Assembly: GCF_023544465.1 (NCBI RefSeq)
Contig: NZ_JALPVL010000001.1
Location: forward strand, 682,001 to 746,000
Direction: 5' to 3'
Length of the DNA stretch: 64,000 nt
Origin: Paractinoplanes maris
GTDB lineage: Bacteria; Actinomycetota; Actinomycetes; Mycobacteriales; Micromonosporaceae
Shown: one piece after another, positions 8,262 through 20,475 of the stretch
How positions within the stretch are numbered: position 1 is the stretch's first letter
How the letters are laid out: each line of letters begins with the position of its first letter
The notes under the pieces: generated by a model
Databases searched by the model: none
Told to the model about the DNA's origin: nothing
Seen by the model: only the letters and a program-made list of their open reading frames with translations
Made by a program: the position numbers and the translations under genes

Positions 8262-9518
8262 TCAGAACGCGCCTGTCGCCAGGGCGGCCAGAGCGGTGTG
8301 GACCATGACCCGGACGCCGTATCCGATGCAGCTCTCGTCCACATCGAAGTCGCCCTGGTGCAGGTCGTGCTTCTCGTCCGAGCCGGGCACCCCGGTGCCC
8401 AGCCGGATCATCGCGCCCGGGACCTGGTCGAGGTAGAACGCGAAGTCCTCGCCACCCATGCTGATCTCGGCCTCGACGACCCGCTCGGCGCCCAGCGCGG
8501 CGCCGGCCGCACCGGCGATCACCGCGGCGGCCATCCGGTCGTTGATCACCGGCGGCACGCCGCGGTGGTATCCCACCTCGACCTGCGCCCCGGTCGGCGC
8601 GACGACGTCCTTGATGAGCTGGGTGACCAGCTCGGGCGCGGTGCGCCAGGCGTCCCGGCTCAAGATGCGCACGGTGCCGCGGGCCACGCCCTCGCCCGGG
8701 ATCGCGTTGAACGCCTCGCCCGCGTGCACCGCACCCCAGACCATCGACAGGCCCGCGCGGGGGTCGACGCGCCGGCCGAGCAGGGCCGGGACGTCGACGA
8801 TGACCTTGCCCAGCGCGTACACCAGGTCGGCGGTCAGGTGCGGACGGGCGGTGTGCCCGCCGGGGCCGCTGAGCTTGATGTCAACCGTGTCGGCGGCCGC
8901 GGTGAACGGGCCCGAGCGCACCCCGATCAGGCCGGACGGCAACTGCGGGTAGCAGTGCAGCGCGAAGATCGCGGCGACGTCCTTGAGCGCGCCGGCCGCG
9001 ATCAGCTTGGGGGCGCCGGACGGGACCGTCTCCTCGGCGCACTGGAAGATCAGCCGGACCCGGCCCGGGAGCTCACCCTTCTCGGCCAGCTGCTGCAGCG
9101 CCAGGCCGAGGCCGAGCATCACGGTGGTGTGCACGTCGTGACCGCAGGCGTGCGCGACGTTGGGCACCGTGGACTTGTAGGGCACGTGCTTGAGGTCCTG
9201 CAGCGGCAGGGCGTCGAGGTCGGCCCGGAAGGCGACGACCCGGTCACCCTCGCCGATGTCGCAGATCACGCCGTTGCCCTCGGGCAGCAGGCGCGGCGAC
9301 AGCCCGGCCACGGCAAGCTCGCGGGCGACCAGGGCCGCCGTGTCGAACTCGTGGTAGGAGGGCTCGGGGTGCGCGTGGATGTGACGCCGAATCGCTACGA
9401 GCTCCGCACCGCGCGAGGCGAGCCAGCGGTCGAGCTGACCGGGCAGGGGCTCGGCGCCGGGCAGAGGCCCGGGCCACTCCGCTCGAGCCCCTTCGGGCTC
9501 CGTCAGAGTAGTAGTCAC
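8262..9518 (-). CDS. M20 family amidohydrolase / peptidase
   Basis: 418 residues of the M20 (AmiA/HipO-like) metallopeptidase family. RRHIHAHPEPSYHE lies near residue 45, the metal motif HACGHDVHT near 125, the catalytic glutamate in QCAEETVPSGA, then HCYPQLPSG and the dimerisation domain with GPGGHTARPH. Enzymes of this type hydrolyse N-acyl amino acids or similar amides in the cytosol. Mycobacteria carry two amidohydrolases (AmiA1, AmiB1) beside lpdA, so the neighbourhood is conserved. GTG at 9518 has a weak GGAAG ribosome site and gives the normal family length; the frame continues 51 codons further without family similarity. Confidence 0.85.
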   Translation of the reverse strand: MTTTLTEPEGARAEWPGPLPGAEPLPGQLDRWLASRGAELVAIRRHIHAHPEPSYHEFDTAALVARELAVAGLSPRLLPEGNGVICDIGEGDRVVAFRADLDALPLQDLKHVPYKSTVPNVAHACGHDVHTTVMLGLGLALQQLAEKGELPGRVRLIFQCAEETVPSGAPKLIAAGALKDVAAIFALHCYPQLPSGLIGVRSGPFTAAADTVDIKLSGPGGHTARPHLTADLVYALGKVIVDVPALLGRRVDPRAGLSMVWGAVHAGEAFNAIPGEGVARGTVRILSRDAWRTAPELVTQLIKDVVAPTGAQVEVGYHRGVPPVINDRMAAAVIAGAAGAALGAERVVEAEISMGGEDFAFYLDQVPGAMIRLGTGVPGSDEKHDLHQGDFDVDESCIGYGVRVMVHTALAALATGAF

Positions 9519-9728
9519 GTCGGCTTCCGTATCAATCTCGAAGTTATGAGGTTCTTGTGACGCGCGACAGCCTAGACCGTTTTCGGTGACGCTGTGCAAC
9601 ACCATTCCCGTACGTAGGGAACAGCGCACGGTGACAAAATCCCTCGATATAGGAGCTGATGGCTCCTTCACCCCTACAACCTGTTACGAAGACAGAGGTG
9701 ACACACGTTCAACGTTGCCACGCGATGG

Positions 9729-11294
<1,566 letters not shown>

Positions 11295-11301
11295 ATCGGA
11301 A

Positions 11302-11307
11302 ATCCTA
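11302..11307 (-). promoter_or_regulatory. Putative -10 box (TAGGAT) of leaderless acyl-CoA mutase gene
   Basis: TAGGAT on the minus strand ends 7 nt before the GTG at 11294. The start is otherwise backed only by the weaker AGGA within the same stretch. Confidence 0.5.
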
Positions 11308-11488
11308 AGGCTTCGTTCAACCCTGGAGCGTGAGGACTTTCGCACTCTGCGTCCGAATCAGTCGACACAATGCGATTTCACCGTCACCTACCGTCGAGTT
11401 CGGCGGAACACGTCGCCGGTGACTTTCAAATCGGGGTGGGGGCACGGCAAGATAGCGGGGTTCGGTCGACGGCCCCTACACCCCCTCG

Positions 11489-13414
11489 GTGGCATCCTCA
11501 GTGACTCAGATTCCGACGTGGAGCGGTGGCAACAACGCTCCGGCCAGCGGACGCGCAGCCCCGGGCACGCTCATCGGCGGGCGATACACCCTCCGTGCCG
11601 CCGTGGGCCACGGCGGCATGGGCACGGTGTGGCGCGCGGCCGACACGCTGCTGCGCCGCGACGTGGCCATCAAAGAGGTCATCCTCCCGCCCGGCCTGGC
11701 GCCGAGCGACCGTGACTCGATGTACGAGCGGACCATGCGCGAGGCGCGGGCCGCGGCCGCCCTGCAGCACCCGGCAGTGGTGCAGGTCTACGACGTCGTC
11801 CACGAGAACGGCCGGCCGTGGATCGTGATGGAGCTGCTCGACGCGCGCAGCCTGGCCGACATGGTGATCGAGGACGGGCCGGTCACGCCGCGCGTGGTCG
11901 CCAAGATCGGCATCGCGCTGCTCGGTGCGCTCGAGGTCGCGCACGCCCACGGCGTGCTGCACCGCGACGTGAAGCCGGCCAATGTGCTGATCTGCGGGGA
12001 CGGCCGCTGCGTGCTAACCGACTTCGGCGTGGCCCGGATGCCCACCGACGTCCAGCTGACCACGCCCGGCATGGTGCTGGGCTCGCCCCACTTCATCTCC
12101 CCCGAGCGGGCGATGGGCAGTGAGTTCGGCCCGCCGAGCGACCTGTTCTCGCTGGGCGTGACGCTCTACACCGCGGTCGAGGGCCGGCCCCCGTTCGACA
12201 AGGGCGACCCGATCGAGACCATGCACGCCGTGGTCGAGGACCCGCCGACCCCCGCCGTGCGGGCCGGCTCGCTGACCCCGGTGCTGATGGGCCTGCTCGA
12301 GAAGGACCCGGCCCGCCGGATGGACGTGCAGACCGCCCGCACCATCCTGCGGCAGCAGTTGGCCGGCCCGCTGGCCAGCACGAGCCCGCCGCACATGATG
12401 ACCGACCCCTACTCGGTCGTCCCCGCCCAGCGGCCGCCCGCGGCCCCGGTCGAGACCCAGCCGATCCCGCCGCCGCCGAGCGGCCAGATCGGCGGCCGGG
12501 CCATGCTCGCGCCCGGCGCGTCGCTCACCGACCACCTGGCCAAGCTCCAGCAGGAGAACGCACCCACCTCCGGTGGTGGCCGCCGCCGCGCACCCGATCC
12601 CGCACCGACCGGGATCATGCCGGCCGCCCGCACCGGCGACACGACCAGCGTGCTCCCGCCGCGGGACGCGTGGAACGGTGCCCGCGCCGCTCGCGAGCCC
12701 AATCCCGGCGGCACGGTCGTGATGAGCCCGGCGGCCAAGCGCCAGGCGATGATCGCCAAGGTCGTCGGCACCGCCAAGGAGACCACCGGCAAGGCGGTCA
12801 CCACGGTCCAGGGCTGGCCCCGCAATCAGCAGTTGATCGCGGGCGGCGGCGCGCTGGCCGTCGTGGTCCTGCTGATCGTGGTCTTCTCGCTGGTCGGCTC
12901 GGGCAAGGACGACCCCACGACGCCGGTGGCCGGCTCGACCGGCAACTCCGCCGCCAAACCGGCCGCCCTCCCGACCCAGGAATACAGCGACCGCGGCATC
13001 ACGGTGGAGGTCCCCAAGGGGTGGACCCGCAAGGCAGCCGGTGTCTGGGTCGACTACGCGGACCCCAGCGACGCCAAGCGCAAGGTCCGCATCCTGGTCG
13101 AGGACGCCTCCTCGCGCACCACGCCGCAGTCGTTCCTGGGCGGTGCCGAGAACACACTGAAGACCCGTTCGACCAACTGCCCCAAGCCGTACGCACGGGT
13201 CGGCCTGAGCGACGCCAAGATCTCCGATCGCGACGGCGCGGTGCTCGAATACACCTGCGGCACCGGCCCCGACGGCCGGCACGGGCTGTGGGGCGCGGTC
13301 ATCGCGGGCGGCAAGTCGTATTCGTTCTTCCTCACCGCCAAGGAATCGCAGTTCGCCGCGAGCAAGCCGATCTTCGACCAGATGATCAAGACCTACGCCC
13401 TGCAGGCCTCCTGA
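11489..13414 (+). CDS. Receptor-type Ser/Thr protein kinase
   Basis: About 640 residues. The N-terminal kinase domain (about 30-285) is complete: glycine loop VGHGGMGTVWRA, catalytic Lys in VAIKEV, LHRDVKPANVL loop, TDFGVARM, and activation segment GMVLGSPHFISPE. A Pro-rich juxtamembrane region of 160 residues follows, then one transmembrane helix (about 450-467) and an extracellular domain of about 175 residues with two cysteines (in STNCPKPY and EYTCGTG). There are no PASTA repeats. It should sense something outside and phosphorylate cytosolic targets. Start is uncertain: GTG at 11501 has GGTGG 8 nt upstream, while GTG at 11489 has no site. Confidence 0.85.
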   Translation: MASSVTQIPTWSGGNNAPASGRAAPGTLIGGRYTLRAAVGHGGMGTVWRAADTLLRRDVAIKEVILPPGLAPSDRDSMYERTMREARAAAALQHPAVVQVYDVVHENGRPWIVMELLDARSLADMVIEDGPVTPRVVAKIGIALLGALEVAHAHGVLHRDVKPANVLICGDGRCVLTDFGVARMPTDVQLTTPGMVLGSPHFISPERAMGSEFGPPSDLFSLGVTLYTAVEGRPPFDKGDPIETMHAVVEDPPTPAVRAGSLTPVLMGLLEKDPARRMDVQTARTILRQQLAGPLASTSPPHMMTDPYSVVPAQRPPAAPVETQPIPPPPSGQIGGRAMLAPGASLTDHLAKLQQENAPTSGGGRRRAPDPAPTGIMPAARTGDTTSVLPPRDAWNGARAAREPNPGGTVVMSPAAKRQAMIAKVVGTAKETTGKAVTTVQGWPRNQQLIAGGGALAVVVLLIVVFSLVGSGKDDPTTPVAGSTGNSAAKPAALPTQEYSDRGITVEVPKGWTRKAAGVWVDYADPSDAKRKVRILVEDASSRTTPQSFLGGAENTLKTRSTNCPKPYARVGLSDAKISDRDGAVLEYTCGTGPDGRHGLWGAVIAGGKSYSFFLTAKESQFAASKPIFDQMIKTYALQAS

Positions 13415-13441
13415 TTCCGCCGATCGTGCTATCAATCCCTG

Positions 13442-15079
13442 ATGGCGCCTGACGAACTTCGCTCCCTGGCCGAGACCTGGCTCGCGGACGACCCCGACCC
13501 GGCCACGCGGGACGAGCTGACCCGGCTGATCGCCGGGCTGCCCGGCACCGCGGCCGAGCTGCGGGACCGTTTCGCCGGCCCGCTGACCTTCGGCACGGCC
13601 GGGCTGCGCGGGCGGTTGCGGGCGGGGCCGAACGGGATGAACCTGGCCGTCGTCACCCGGGCCGCGGCCGGGCTGGTCACCTGGCTGGCCGCGCAGGGTG
13701 GCCGGGGTCCGCTGGTCATCGGGTACGACGCGCGGCACGGCTCCCGGGAGTTCGCCGAGCAGACCGCCCGGGTCGCCACCGGTGCCGGGCGCGAGGCGAT
13801 CGTCATGCCCTCGCTGCAGCCGACCCCCGTGCTGGCGTACGCCGTCCGGGCCCTCGACGCGGTCGCGGGAGTCATGGTCACCGCCAGTCACAACCCGCCG
13901 CAGGACAACGGCTACAAGGTCTATCTGGGCCGTGAGCTGGGCGGCCCGGCCGGTGACGGCGCCCAGATCGTGCCGCCGGCCGACGCGGGCATCGAGGCGG
14001 CCATCCGCGCCGTCGGGTCGATCACCGAGATCCCGCTGGGTCCCGCGGGCACGCTCGTCGACGACAAGACCATCGAGGGGTACGCCCGGAGCGCCGCGGC
14101 CGTGCTGACGGCGGGCGGGCCACGGGACCTGGCCGTGGCCTACACACCCCTGCACGGGGTCGGAGGCGCGACGTTGCTCGCCGCGTTCGAGGCCGCCGGT
14201 TTCCCGGCCCCGGTCGTGGTGCCGGAGCAGGCGGAGCCCGACCCCGAGTTCCCGACCGTCGCCTTCCCCAACCCGGAGGAGCCGGGCGCGATGGACCTGC
14301 TGCTCGCGCTGGCCGCCGCCACGGGGGCCGACCTGGCCATCGCCAACGACCCGGACGCCGACCGGTGCGCGGTGGCCATCCCGACCGGCGACGGTGGGTG
14401 GCGGGCGCTGCGCGGCGACGAACTAGGGGCGCTCCTCGGTGATCACCTGATCCGGCGGGGCGTGCCGGGGACGTACGCGACCACGATCGTCTCGTCACAG
14501 CTGCTGGGCCGGCTCTGCGTCGCCCGGGGAGTGCCCTACGCCGAGACGCTGACCGGGTTCAAATGGATCGTGCGGGCGGCCGACGAGCTGGCGTACGGCT
14601 ACGAGGAGGCGCTCGGCTACTGCGTGGCGCCGGGCATGGTGCGCGACAAGGACGGCGTCACCGCCGCGCTCACCGTGGCCGAGCTGGCGGCCGGGCTCAA
14701 GGCCGAGGGGCGGACACTGGCCGACCGGCTCGACGAGCTCGCGACCGAGTTCGGGGTGCACGCCACCGACCAGCTCTCGGTGCGGGTCGACGACCTGGCC
14801 GAGATCGGGGCGGCGATGACCCGGGCCCGGCAGGCGCCACCGGCCACGCTGCTCGGCGCGGCCGCGAGCGTGACCGACGACGTGGCCAACAACGTGCTCA
14901 CCTTCCGCACGGCCTCGGCGCGCGCGGTCATCCGCCCGTCGGGCACCGAGCCCAAGCTCAAGGCGTACCTCGAGGTGGTGGAAACGGTGACCGGGGGTGA
15001 CCTGACCGCCGGCCGCGCCCGGGCGGCCGAAGGACTGGTCACCCTGCGCCGGGAGATCGCCGAGACCCTGGGGGTCTAG
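13442..15079 (+). CDS. Phospho-sugar mutase (PGM2/PmmB-like, possible phosphopentomutase)
   Basis: 545 residues of the alpha-D-phosphohexomutase superfamily. FGTAGLRGR lies near residue 51, the phosphoserine loop TASHNPP near 147, the Mg site NDPDADR near 301, the sugar loop ETLTGFKW near 364 and the phosphate site RPSGTEPKLK near 498. Length and motifs fit the PGM2 type, whose members include phosphopentomutases converting deoxyribose-1-phosphate to the 5-phosphate. That role suits the neighbouring deoC, upp, deoA and add. In mycobacteria the homologue pmmB lies beside purine nucleoside phosphorylase. Phosphoglucomutase activity remains possible. No clear ribosome site precedes the ATG; a TATCAA box lies 6 nt upstream. 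Confidence 0.85.
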   Translation: MAPDELRSLAETWLADDPDPATRDELTRLIAGLPGTAAELRDRFAGPLTFGTAGLRGRLRAGPNGMNLAVVTRAAAGLVTWLAAQGGRGPLVIGYDARHGSREFAEQTARVATGAGREAIVMPSLQPTPVLAYAVRALDAVAGVMVTASHNPPQDNGYKVYLGRELGGPAGDGAQIVPPADAGIEAAIRAVGSITEIPLGPAGTLVDDKTIEGYARSAAAVLTAGGPRDLAVAYTPLHGVGGATLLAAFEAAGFPAPVVVPEQAEPDPEFPTVAFPNPEEPGAMDLLLALAAATGADLAIANDPDADRCAVAIPTGDGGWRALRGDELGALLGDHLIRRGVPGTYATTIVSSQLLGRLCVARGVPYAETLTGFKWIVRAADELAYGYEEALGYCVAPGMVRDKDGVTAALTVAELAAGLKAEGRTLADRLDELATEFGVHATDQLSVRVDDLAEIGAAMTRARQAPPATLLGAAASVTDDVANNVLTFRTASARAVIRPSGTEPKLKAYLEVVETVTGGDLTAGRARAAEGLVTLRREIAETLGV

Positions 15080-15759
15080 GCCGGCTTCGGTGCGCCCAGG
15101 GCGGCCGAGATGGCCTTGCCCAGCGTCGCCACGACCAGGGCCACGCTGGGCCGGACGATCGAGTCCTCCAGGTTGCCGCCGGCCATGAAGCCGGCGCCCG
15201 AGGCGATCTGCTCAAGCCGCTCATGGGCCCGCGCCACCTCGTCGGCCGGCAGCCGCAGGTTGGGCTCCATGCGACACGCGACCAGCAGGGTGGCCAGGGC
15301 GGCGGTGCGCTCGTCGCACACGGCCGCACTGGTCAGCGCCTCGGCCAGCCGGGCCCGGATCTCGGCCTCGAAGGCGTGGTCGGTGGTCGGGTAGCGGTGC
15401 ACGTGGATGACGCCCATCTGGGTCTCGTCCACGTCCTGGATCACGCCGCGGGCCACCAGGTCCTCCAGGACCCGGATGCGCAGGCGGTGCCGCAGGCGCT
15501 GCAACCACTGGGCGGGGGTGTGCGGCTCGTCGTCGGCTGCCTTGGCCAGCACGGCGTCGGCGATCGTGTCACCGATCGGGCTGGGGTCGATGACCTTGAG
15601 GTAGCCGTCGACGTATGCGATCCGCCCCGCCAGGGCGAGGTCGACCAGCACGGCCGCGGCCATGCCGAGGTCGAGCCCGATGCGGGATCCGGTCGCCTTG
15701 CCGGTCCGGTCGTCGTATGCGAGAAGGAGCAGTTCCTCGGCGAGAGGGATGGTGGTCAT
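15076..15759 (-). CDS. GPP34 (GOLPH3-like) family protein
   Basis: 227 residues of the GOLPH3/VPS74-type fold. LAEELLLLAYDD lies at the N terminus and a G/A/V-rich helix (LDLGMAAAVLVDLALAGR) near residues 28-45, with the family loop IRVLEDLVARGVI in the middle. In eukaryotes the family binds PI4P and Golgi enzymes; in actinobacteria these soluble proteins have no established role. ATG at 15759 is chosen because a TATCGT box (15768-15773) lies 8 nt upstream. Its TAG stop overlaps that of the mutase gene in the shared CTAG at 15076-15079. Confidence 0.8.
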   Translation of the reverse strand: MTTIPLAEELLLLAYDDRTGKATGSRIGLDLGMAAAVLVDLALAGRIAYVDGYLKVIDPSPIGDTIADAVLAKAADDEPHTPAQWLQRLRHRLRIRVLEDLVARGVIQDVDETQMGVIHVHRYPTTDHAFEAEIRARLAEALTSAAVCDERTAALATLLVACRMEPNLRLPADEVARAHERLEQIASGAGFMAGGNLEDSIVRPSVALVVATLGKAISAALGAPKPA

Positions 15760-15767
15760 GGATGGCA

Positions 15768-15773
15768 ACGATA
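15768..15773 (-). promoter_or_regulatory. Putative -10 box (TATCGT) of leaderless GPP34 gene
   Basis: TATCGT on the minus strand ends 8 nt before the ATG at 15759. No ribosome site is visible. Confidence 0.45.
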
Positions 15774-15899
15774 GTGTCCCCAGTCACGCAATCCAGTCGC
15801 CAGGTCGGTTATATCCCGGTTGCTGTGCTGATGGCCTCGCTCCGCTCGGCTGGCACTTCGCCCTGGGAGGTCGACGTGCGACTTGGGTGCGGTCGGGTA

Positions 15900-16385
15900 C
15901 TAAGTCGAATAAGACCAAGTCAGGGCTTTGCCGTTTTGGAAGGGCATTACGCCGTGGAAGACGGTGGGGGTGTCGGCGAAGACCAAGGGGAGGAAGTGGT
16001 GGTCGGAATCCCACATGGGGATGCGGGCGGCCAGGATGTCGGCGACCGGGATCCAGTGGAGGCTGCCCTCGTTGTTGCCGGAGAGGGGGGTGCCGGTCCA
16101 GAGGGGGATGCGGAAGAGGAAGCCGAACCAGTTCTCGCCGTGGCGGCCGAAGCCGGGCCAGGAGATCGTGCCGGCCAGGTCGACGCGGTCGCACTCGAGG
16201 CCGGCCTCCTCGCGGATCTCGCGGCGCAGGCCGCTCACCGCGTCCTCGTCCGGTTCGAGCTTGCCGCCCAGGCCGTTGTACTTGCCGTAATGCAGATCGT
16301 CCGGACGGGTGTCCCGGCGGACCATCAGCACCTTGTCGGCGGCTGGGGAGAGCACATAACCGAGGGTTGCGAGGATCGCTTGCAC
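15900..16385 (-). CDS. Nudix hydrolase (MutT-like)
   Basis: 161 residues. The Nudix box reads GGKLEPDEDAVSGLRREIRE followed by EAGL (about residues 39-62), with all acidic metal ligands in place. MutT-type members hydrolyse nucleoside diphosphate-X compounds, often 8-oxo-dGTP; the large Trp-rich second half (WPGFGRHGENWFGFLF) resembles 8-oxo-dGTP diphosphatases. The role in nucleotide clean-up is inference. The GTG start is leaderless. Its probable -10 box overlaps the stop codon of upp, so the gene can be transcribed apart from upp although it lies only 10 bases behind it. Confidence 0.85.
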   Translation of the reverse strand: MQAILATLGYVLSPAADKVLMVRRDTRPDDLHYGKYNGLGGKLEPDEDAVSGLRREIREEAGLECDRVDLAGTISWPGFGRHGENWFGFLFRIPLWTGTPLSGNNEGSLHWIPVADILAARIPMWDSDHHFLPLVFADTPTVFHGVMPFQNGKALTWSYST

Positions 16386-16392
16386 GACGGCG

Positions 16393-16398
16393 ATCCTA
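16393..16398 (-). promoter_or_regulatory. Putative -10 box (TAGGAT) of leaderless Nudix gene, overlapping the upp stop
   Basis: TAGGAT on the minus strand ends 7 nt before GTG 16385. Its first three bases are the TAG stop of upp. Confidence 0.5.
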
Positions 16399-17028
16399 GA
16401 ACCTGCGCATACCGCCGAACTGGCGGTCGCCGGCGTCGCCCAGGCCGGGGACGATGTACTTCTTCTCGTTCAGGCCCTCGTCGATCGAGGCGGTGACCAG
16501 GCGCAGCGGCAGGCCCGATTTCTCGAGGCGGCTGATGCCCTCGGGCGCGGCCAGCACGCAGCAGACGATCACGTCGGTGCAGCCACGGTCGACCAGCAGC
16601 TTGCAGCAGTGCAGCAGCGACCCGCCGGTGGCCAGCATCGGGTCGAGCACCAGCACCGGCTGACCGGAGAGGTCGCCGGGCAGCGACTCCATGTAGGCGC
16701 GGGGCTCATAGGTGTGCTCGTCACGGGCCAGCCCGACGAAGCCCATCGACGACTCGGGCAGCAGCGCCAGCGCCGAGTCGGCCATGCCCAGGCCGGCTCG
16801 CAGCACCGGGACGATCAGCGGCGGGTTGGCCAGCCGGATGCCCTCGGTGGGGGCCACCGGCGTGCTGATCGGATAGGTCTCGGTGGCGAACGAGCGCGCC
16901 GCCTCGTAGACCACCATGGTGGTCAGCTCGTGCAGGGACGCCCGGAAGACACCGGAGTCGGTCTCCGCCTTGCGCATCGCGGTGAGGCGGGTCTGAGCCA
17001 GCGGGTGATCTACGACGAGTACGTCCAC
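16396..17028 (-). CDS. upp: Uracil phosphoribosyltransferase
   Basis: 210 residues, the normal length. [14 protein letters not shown] opens the protein, [10 protein letters not shown] lies near residue 73, DPMLATGGS (PRPP loop) near 130 and the uracil-binding end [11 protein letters not shown] near 200. It converts uracil and PRPP to UMP in the cytosol, salvaging the uracil set free by deoA or other phosphorylases. GTG at 17028 puts [10 protein letters not shown] at the N terminus as in homologues, and a TAGGTT box 7 nt upstream supports a leaderless start. It is divergent from deoC with only 61 bases between. Confidence 0.93.
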   Translation of the reverse strand: MDVLVVDHPLAQTRLTAMRKAETDSGVFRASLHELTTMVVYEAARSFATETYPISTPVAPTEGIRLANPPLIVPVLRAGLGMADSALALLPESSMGFVGLARDEHTYEPRAYMESLPGDLSGQPVLVLDPMLATGGSLLHCCKLLVDRGCTDVIVCCVLAAPEGISRLEKSGLPLRLVTASIDEGLNEKKYIVPGLGDAGDRQFGGMRRF

Positions 17029-17035
17029 GGCGATC

Positions 17036-17041
17036 AACCTA
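17036..17041 (-). promoter_or_regulatory. Putative -10 box (TAGGTT) of leaderless upp
   Basis: TAGGTT on the minus strand ends 7 nt before GTG 17028. It faces the deoC promoter, so both share one short control region. Confidence 0.5.
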
Positions 17042-17076
17042 CCGGTCATTTCAAGATCAACTGTCGGGGCCCTGCG

Positions 17077-17082
17077 TAGAAT
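17077..17082 (+). promoter_or_regulatory. Putative -10 box (TAGAAT) of leaderless deoC
   Basis: TAGAAT ends 7 nt before the ATG at 17090, with no ribosome site between. This is the clearest leaderless arrangement in the window. Confidence 0.6.
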
Positions 17083-17089
17083 CGTTTTC

Positions 17090-18040
17090 ATGACTGCGAC
17101 AGCGACGTCAAGGCTGTCCGGCCTGCCCGATTCGCCCGCCGATCTCCGGACCTTCCTGCACGGACTGCCCGGGGTCGACAAGGTGGGCATCGAGGCCAGG
17201 GCGGCGGCGCTGGGCACCCGATCGGTGAAGACCAGCAGCAAGGCCCAGGCGATCGACCTGGCCATCCGGATGGTCGACCTCACCACCCTCGAGGGCGCCG
17301 ACACCCCGGGCAAGGTCCGCGCGCTCTCGGCCAAGGCCTTGCGGCCCGACCCGGCCGACCCGACCTGCCCCGCCGTCGCCGCGGTCTGCGTCTATCCGGC
17401 CATGGTGCCGACGGCGGCCGCCGTGCTGGCCGGCTCCGGTGTTCACCTGGCCAGCGTCGCGACCGCCTTCCCGTCCGGGCAGGCGCCGCTCGACGTCAAG
17501 CTGGCCGACACCCGCGACGCGGTGGCCGGCGGCGCCGACGAGATCGACATGGTGATCAGCCGGGGCGCGTTCCTGGCCGGCGACTACGGCAAGGTGTTCG
17601 ACGAGATCGTCGCGGTCAAGGAGGCGGCCGGTCCGGCCCACCTCAAGGTCATCCTCGAGACCGGCGAGCTCGGGACGTACGACAACGTCCGGCGCGCGTC
17701 CTGGCTGGCGATGCTGGCCGGCGCCCACTTCATCAAGACGTCCACCGGCAAGGTCGGCGTCAACGCCACCCTGCCGGTCACGCTGGTGATGCTGGAGGCG
17801 GTGCGCGACTTCCGCGAGCGATATGGACGTCAGGTCGGGGTCAAGCCGGCCGGCGGCATCCGCACCACCAAGGACGCCATCAAGTATCTCGTGATGATCA
17901 ACGAGACCTGCGGCGACGACTGGCTCAGCCCCGACTGGTTCCGGTTCGGCGCGTCCTCGCTGCTCAACGACCTGCTGATGCAGCGCACCAAGCTCACCAC
18001 CGGCCACTACGCCGGTCCGGACTACTTCACCCTGGACTGA
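17090..18040 (+). CDS. deoC: Deoxyribose-phosphate aldolase
   Basis: 316 residues, a DeoC class I aldolase of the longer type. [13 protein letters not shown] opens the barrel, [10 protein letters not shown] lies near 103, [16 protein letters not shown] near 150, the Schiff-base lysine is in HFIKTSTGK (about 216) and the second lysine in [11 protein letters not shown] (about 247). It splits 2-deoxyribose-5-phosphate into acetaldehyde and glyceraldehyde-3-phosphate. The two dehydrogenase-type genes behind it fit disposal of the acetaldehyde. It is the first gene of a three-gene operon. Confidence 0.95.
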   Translation: MTATATSRLSGLPDSPADLRTFLHGLPGVDKVGIEARAAALGTRSVKTSSKAQAIDLAIRMVDLTTLEGADTPGKVRALSAKALRPDPADPTCPAVAAVCVYPAMVPTAAAVLAGSGVHLASVATAFPSGQAPLDVKLADTRDAVAGGADEIDMVISRGAFLAGDYGKVFDEIVAVKEAAGPAHLKVILETGELGTYDNVRRASWLAMLAGAHFIKTSTGKVGVNATLPVTLVMLEAVRDFRERYGRQVGVKPAGGIRTTKDAIKYLVMINETCGDDWLSPDWFRFGASSLLNDLLMQRTKLTTGHYAGPDYFTLD

Positions 18041-18092
18041 GGCAGTGCTCATCCGAAGCGGCGCCGCCGCACTGCAGGAGGACTGCGGATAA

Positions 18093-19503
<1,411 letters not shown>

Positions 19504-19511
<8 letters not shown>

Positions 19512-20355
19512 GTCACCCAAGACGTCGGCGCCGACCGCCGTCGCGGACCGTTCGCGGCTGGCCGTTCGCAAGACCTACAAGCTGTACGTGGGCGGGAAGT
19601 TCCCGCGCAGCGAGTCAGGACGGACCTATCTGGTGGACGGCGACAACGTGGCCCTCGCCTCCCGCAAGGACGCCCGCGACGCGGTGCTGGCCGCCCGCGC
19701 GGCTCAGCCGAAATGGGCCGGCGCCACGGCGTACAACCGCGGCCAGGTCCTCTATCGCATCGCCGAGATGATCGAGGCCCGCCGGGCCGAGTTCGTCGCC
19801 CTGGGTGTCGCCGCGGCCGAGGTGGACGCCGCGATCGACCGCTGGGTCTGGTATGCGGGCTGGTCCGACAAGATCGCCCAGGTCGCCGGCAACGCCAACC
19901 CGGTCGCCGGGCCGTTCTTCAACATCTCGGCCCCCGAGCCCACCGGCGTGGTCGGGGTGGTCGCCCCGGGGTCGCTGCTCGGCCTGGTCAGCGTGATCGC
20001 CCCGGCCGTCGTCACCGGCAACACGGTGGTTGTTGTCGCGTCCAACCCGCAGGCCGCGATCACCCTGGCCGAGGTGCTCGCCACCTCGGACGTGCCGGGC
20101 GGCGTCGTGAACATCCTCACCGGAAAGGGCGCCGAGATCGCGCCCTGGCTGGCCTCGCACGACGACGTGAACGCGCTCGACCTGTCCGGCGTCGACGACC
20201 CCGGACTGGCCACCGACCTCGAACGGGCGGCGGCGGGCACGCTCAAGCGGGTCCTCCGGCCGGTCTCGGGCGTTGACTACTCGGGAGACCCGGGCACGGG
20301 TCCGATGACCGCCCTGCTGGAGATCAAGACCGTCTGGCACCCGAAGGGTTTCTGA
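19504..20355 (+). CDS. Half-length aldehyde dehydrogenase homologue, probably non-catalytic
   Basis: 283 residues that align with the N-terminal NAD-binding half of aldehyde dehydrogenases: YVGGKFPRSESG, then WVWYAGWSDKIAQ, GVVGVVAPGSLLGL, GNTVVVVASN and PGGVVNILTG. After about residue 230 the similarity ends. The ELGGK general base and the catalytic cysteine region are missing, and PWNFP is changed to PGSLL. It is therefore probably a pseudo-enzyme partner or regulator of the complete enzyme before it. The TTG start is backed by GGAGG 6 nt upstream and overlaps the preceding stop by 8 nt. A short inverted repeat (20354-20371) follows the stop. Confidence 0.8.
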
Positions 20356-20371
20356 CCGGTTCACGCCGGTC
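20354..20371 (+). terminator. Weak hairpin after the deoC operon
   Basis: GACCGG (20354-20359) and CCGGTC (20366-20371) form a 6-bp stem with a 6-nt loop overlapping the stop codon. There is no T tract, so it is a weak candidate. Confidence 0.3.
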
Positions 20372-20475
20372 ATCACCCATGTGCGGGGGACGGTCAGCCC
20401 GTCCCCAGGCACGCACACTAGGGTGTGTCGGCAGAATCACCCGTCCCGTCAGCCAGATCGATCCCGGAGGTCACC

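Noticed and set aside
12014..14155. A 713-codon minus-strand open frame opposite the kinase and mutase genes
   Set aside because: Low-complexity product with no motif; both genes on the plus strand have complete catalytic motifs.
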